Source of the DNA: Betaproteobacteria bacterium HGW-Betaproteobacteria-20
GTDB taxonomy: Bacteria > Pseudomonadota > Gammaproteobacteria > Burkholderiales > Methylophilaceae
Assembly: GCA_002842195.1 (NCBI GenBank)
Contig: PHCL01000037.1
Span: 1-8,431 of the forward strand
DNA length: 8,431 bases
Direction of reading: 5' to 3'
This document shows, piece by piece, positions 6,429 through 8,431 of this stretch. Numbering within the stretch: the stretch's first letter is position 1; each line of letters opens with the position of its first letter. Both the position numbers and the translations under genes were made by a program. The notes under the pieces were generated by a model. That model had not been told where the DNA came from. It searched no databases and saw only the letters and a program-made list of their open reading frames with translations.

Positions 6429-6524
6429 TTAGCTTGCATTGTATTGGGCATTTTTTTGCTGGTCTTTGGTTAATTCTGGGTGAACTTGAGCTGACCCTCC
6501 GATGCCTTTAGAGAGCGCCAACAA
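6429..6524 (-). CDS. possible small ORF after comEC (31 codons, TTG start)
   Basis: The product is not recognised. A TTG at 6522-6524 is preceded by AAGGA with an 8-base spacing, a good ribosome-binding site, and the frame runs 31 codons to TAA. The product would begin MLALSKGIGG and continue as a polar, Gln/Asn/Lys-containing tail with no membrane segment or cysteine. It is in the same frame as comEC, starting 18 bases after its stop. It may be a chance frame, the remnant of a lost gene, or a real small protein; the sequence alone cannot decide. Confidence 0.2.
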   Translation of the reverse strand: MLALSKGIGGSAQVHPELTKDQQKNAQYNAS

Positions 6525-6542
6525 ATAATTTATCCTTGCATA

Positions 6543-8431
6543 TTAAGGCTCAGGCGCAAAGCTATCATGCCAATAGCGTTTATATTGCTTACGCCAGCTC
6601 GTTAGCTGGATGTTATTTTTTGCAAAGCGCATTTCTAGCGCACCCTGGTAATCTGAACGATACAGCAGGCTATTAGCGGCTTGGTAACGTGCAAGCACCT
6701 CTGCTTTTGGGTGTTTGTAGCGATTCAAATAGCCAAGGGTAAATACGCTCACGCTAGGCGCAACTGCCGCAATAAAACCTGCGGTGGATGAGGTTTTGCT
6801 ACCATGATGCGGCACAAGCAACACATCGCTTTTCAGCGCAACTGAAGCAGTTTTCAGCAAATCCTGCTCGGCATGCTTTTCAATATCACCGGTCAGCAAT
6901 AGACTGCCTGACTGGCTAGTCACTTTTAGTACGCAACTACGATAGTTATCTTTACGCCTTACATTGCCATAACTTTCTAAGCTGGGGTGCAGCACTTCAA
7001 ACGCTACATCGTCCCACACCCAGCTTTGTCCTGCATAACATTGCATTTTTTCCAATGTTTCAGCTTGCTTTATATTGTCGATTACATCTTCAGGCAATGA
7101 GCTATCAAGCCAGCCTACAGGCATCAAGGTTAATACAGAGACCATGCCACCACTATGATCATTGTCATTATGACTCACCATAAAGCCATCAATTTTATTA
7201 ATACCTTCACCACGTAAAAATGGGATGACGATGCGGCTTCCTGCATCGCTTTGCAGATTAAATTTAGGGCCCGCGTCATAAAGTAAAGTATGCCTAGCCG
7301 TTTGCACAACCACACTCAAACCTTGTCCTACATCCAGCACCGTGACTTTCATCTCACCCGGCATAGGTTGTAGCGGCGTAATCAGCAACATCGGAAAGAA
7401 ACCAACCAGGCCTAACCAGCGCATCGGAAAACCGCGTGGCAGCAGCATCCACATCATACCCAACAATGCGGGCAATAATGTCCAAACGGCTGGCGCGTGC
7501 TGTTGCCAAGTGGCTAATGGCAATTGGTTAAGCTTGTTTAAAGCCCACATGCAAATTTCTAAAGCCTTGTATGACAAGTGAAGCGGCGCATCGATGTGCA
7601 AGAAACTACCCAACAAGGCCAATGGCGTCACAATAAAACTAATCAGCGGTATGGCAAAGGCGTTGGCAATCGGCGAAATAATGGAGGCTTGATTAAACAT
7701 CACCAACAATAACGGTAACATGCCTATGGTAACCGCCCACTGCGTCTGCACTGCGGCCTTAAACCAGTGAACCTGGCCGATGCGCGCACTCAAAGCATAA
7801 GCGAGTATAGCCACAGCACCAAATGACAACCAAAAACCGGGCGCGTTGACTGCCCACGGGTCTAGCAATACCACAATCAACAAAGCGACAGCCAATACTT
7901 GAGAAATGACTAGCTGCCGGCCTGACCACAAAGCGATGGCAAACACCGTCAACATGTAAAATGTGCGCTGTGTAGGCACAGCGAAACCCGCAATCAGCGC
8001 ATACGCCAGGGCGACGACTGCACCCGCCAGCACTGCGGCTTTGCGCGTAGGTAAACGCATGATTAATTTAGGGCTGCGCCGCCAAAGAAAGCTTACAAAA
8101 CCAAATGCCAAACCTGCCAACATGGTGATATGTAATCCGGAAATGCTCATTAAATGTGATGTGCCTGTACGTAAAAATCCCTGCCAATCATCCACGCTTA
8201 TCTGGTTATCATCGCCCATCACCAGCGCTTGAATAATGCCGCTATAAGGCTTATCAGCCAGCACTTGCGCAATTCGCTGCTTTACCTGTTCACGCAAATA
8301 CTCAACCATGTAACCAGGTCGCCACACAAAATTACCCAGTTTTTCCATACCTGCTTTATTTTTAATGCTGCCCGCAGCACGTATATTTTCACTTAACGCC
8401 CACGATTCAAAATCAAAGCCATGCGGATTGA
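6543..8431 (-). CDS. comEC: ComEC/Rec2 DNA internalisation protein, 3' portion (start outside window)
   Basis: ComEC is the inner-membrane channel through which single-stranded DNA enters the cytoplasm during natural transformation. The frame is open to the right edge, and the first 27 codons seen include NPHGFDFESW, matching the conserved NPxGFDxExW of ComEC. An ATG at 8348 is therefore internal, not the start. In total 628 codons are present. The Competence membrane domain follows, with GDDNQIS near 8216 and SHLMSISGLHI near 8159-8127, then multiple hydrophobic helices to about 7375. A C-terminal metallo-beta-lactamase-like domain runs from about 7352: VLDVGQG, SHNDNDHSGG (metal ligands HNDNDH at 7155-7172), LLLTGDIE and PHHGS (6798-6812). 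All metal motifs are intact, so nuclease function is plausible. The C-terminal WRKQYKRYWH is typical of the family. The gene probably begins beyond the window with the OB-fold (DUF4131) region. Confidence 0.95.
   Translation of the reverse strand, partial: NPHGFDFESWALSENIRAAGSIKNKAGMEKLGNFVWRPGYMVEYLREQVKQRIAQVLADKPYSGIIQALVMGDDNQISVDDWQGFLRTGTSHLMSISGLHITMLAGLAFGFVSFLWRRSPKLIMRLPTRKAAVLAGAVVALAYALIAGFAVPTQRTFYMLTVFAIALWSGRQLVISQVLAVALLIVVLLDPWAVNAPGFWLSFGAVAILAYALSARIGQVHWFKAAVQTQWAVTIGMLPLLLVMFNQASIISPIANAFAIPLISFIVTPLALLGSFLHIDAPLHLSYKALEICMWALNKLNQLPLATWQQHAPAVWTLLPALLGMMWMLLPRGFPMRWLGLVGFFPMLLITPLQPMPGEMKVTVLDVGQGLSVVVQTARHTLLYDAGPKFNLQSDAGSRIVIPFLRGEGINKIDGFMVSHNDNDHSGGMVSVLTLMPVGWLDSSLPEDVIDNIKQAETLEKMQCYAGQSWVWDDVAFEVLHPSLESYGNVRRKDNYRSCVLKVTSQSGSLLLTGDIEKHAEQDLLKTASVALKSDVLLVPHHGSKTSSTAGFIAAVAPSVSVFTLGYLNRYKHPKAEVLARYQAANSLLYRSDYQGALEMRFAKNNIQLTSWRKQYKRYWHDSFAPEP

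Larger units (their letters stand above)
6124..6542. other. 419-base exbB-comEC intergenic region
   Basis: There is no recognised gene here. The region holds the candidate exbB promoters (6151-6222), near-repeats TTGAAAATAGTT (6241-6252) and TTCAAAAATAGTT (6256-6268), palindromes AGTTAACT (6249-6256) and CAGTTAACTG (6401-6410), and a structured inverted repeat at 6338-6374. Next to comEC lies a possible 31-codon minus-strand ORF (6429-6524). No convincing intrinsic terminator for comEC is seen on the minus strand. Confidence 0.6.

Noticed and set aside
1213..8232. Plus-strand reading frames of 60 to 122 codons opposite kdsB, lpxK, msbA, exbBD and comEC
   Set aside because: All lie antisense to genes with clear protein-family matches. 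None shows family motifs or a ribosome-binding site of note, and their products look like out-of-frame translations.
8346..8348. ATG at 8348 as the start of comEC
   Set aside because: The frame continues open for 27 more codons to the window edge and encodes the conserved ComEC motif NPHGFDFESW, so this ATG is internal.

Overview
The window looks like ordinary chromosome from a betaproteobacterium, probably a member of the Methylophilaceae (Methylotenera-like). This rests on the V1-V2 part of a 16S rRNA gene, the moderate A+T content, and the run of cell-envelope genes typical of Betaproteobacteria. The family-level assignment is from memory of such 16S sequences and is only moderately secure. 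I found no mobile element, CRISPR array, prophage or defence system. Every gene lies on the minus strand, so the text follows transcription from right to left.

Right part (8431 to 6543): the 3' portion of comEC, a DNA-uptake channel gene whose start lies beyond the window edge. About 420 bases without a recognised gene follow (6542 to 6124). They hold a terminator-like hairpin in plus-strand orientation, two copies of an AGTTAACT palindrome, a possible 31-codon small ORF just after comEC, and candidate promoters for the next gene.

Middle (6123 to 1139): an envelope gene cluster in the order exbB, exbD, msbA, lpxK, ycaR, kdsB. ExbB and ExbD form a proton-driven inner-membrane motor. MsbA flips lipid A-core across the inner membrane. 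LpxK adds the 4'-phosphate of lipid A. KdsB activates Kdo for attachment to lipid A. YcaR is a small Trm112-like protein without a firmly known role. The genes are tightly packed from msbA onward: lpxK and ycaR lie 9 bases apart, and ycaR overlaps kdsB. This suggests a largely co-transcribed lipid A/Kdo unit, with a possible extra promoter in the 142-base gap between exbD and msbA.

Left part (1138 to 1): an initiator tRNA-fMet gene with its own sigma70-type promoter and a rho-independent terminator, then an rRNA operon promoter with an A/T-rich upstream element, a structured leader with boxB-boxA-boxC antitermination signals, and the first about 362 bases of 16S rRNA, which runs off the left edge.

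The points most worth a second look are small: start-codon choices (lpxK, exbB), loss of zinc-binding cysteines in YcaR, no visible terminator between kdsB and the tRNA/rRNA promoters, and the structured exbB upstream region.
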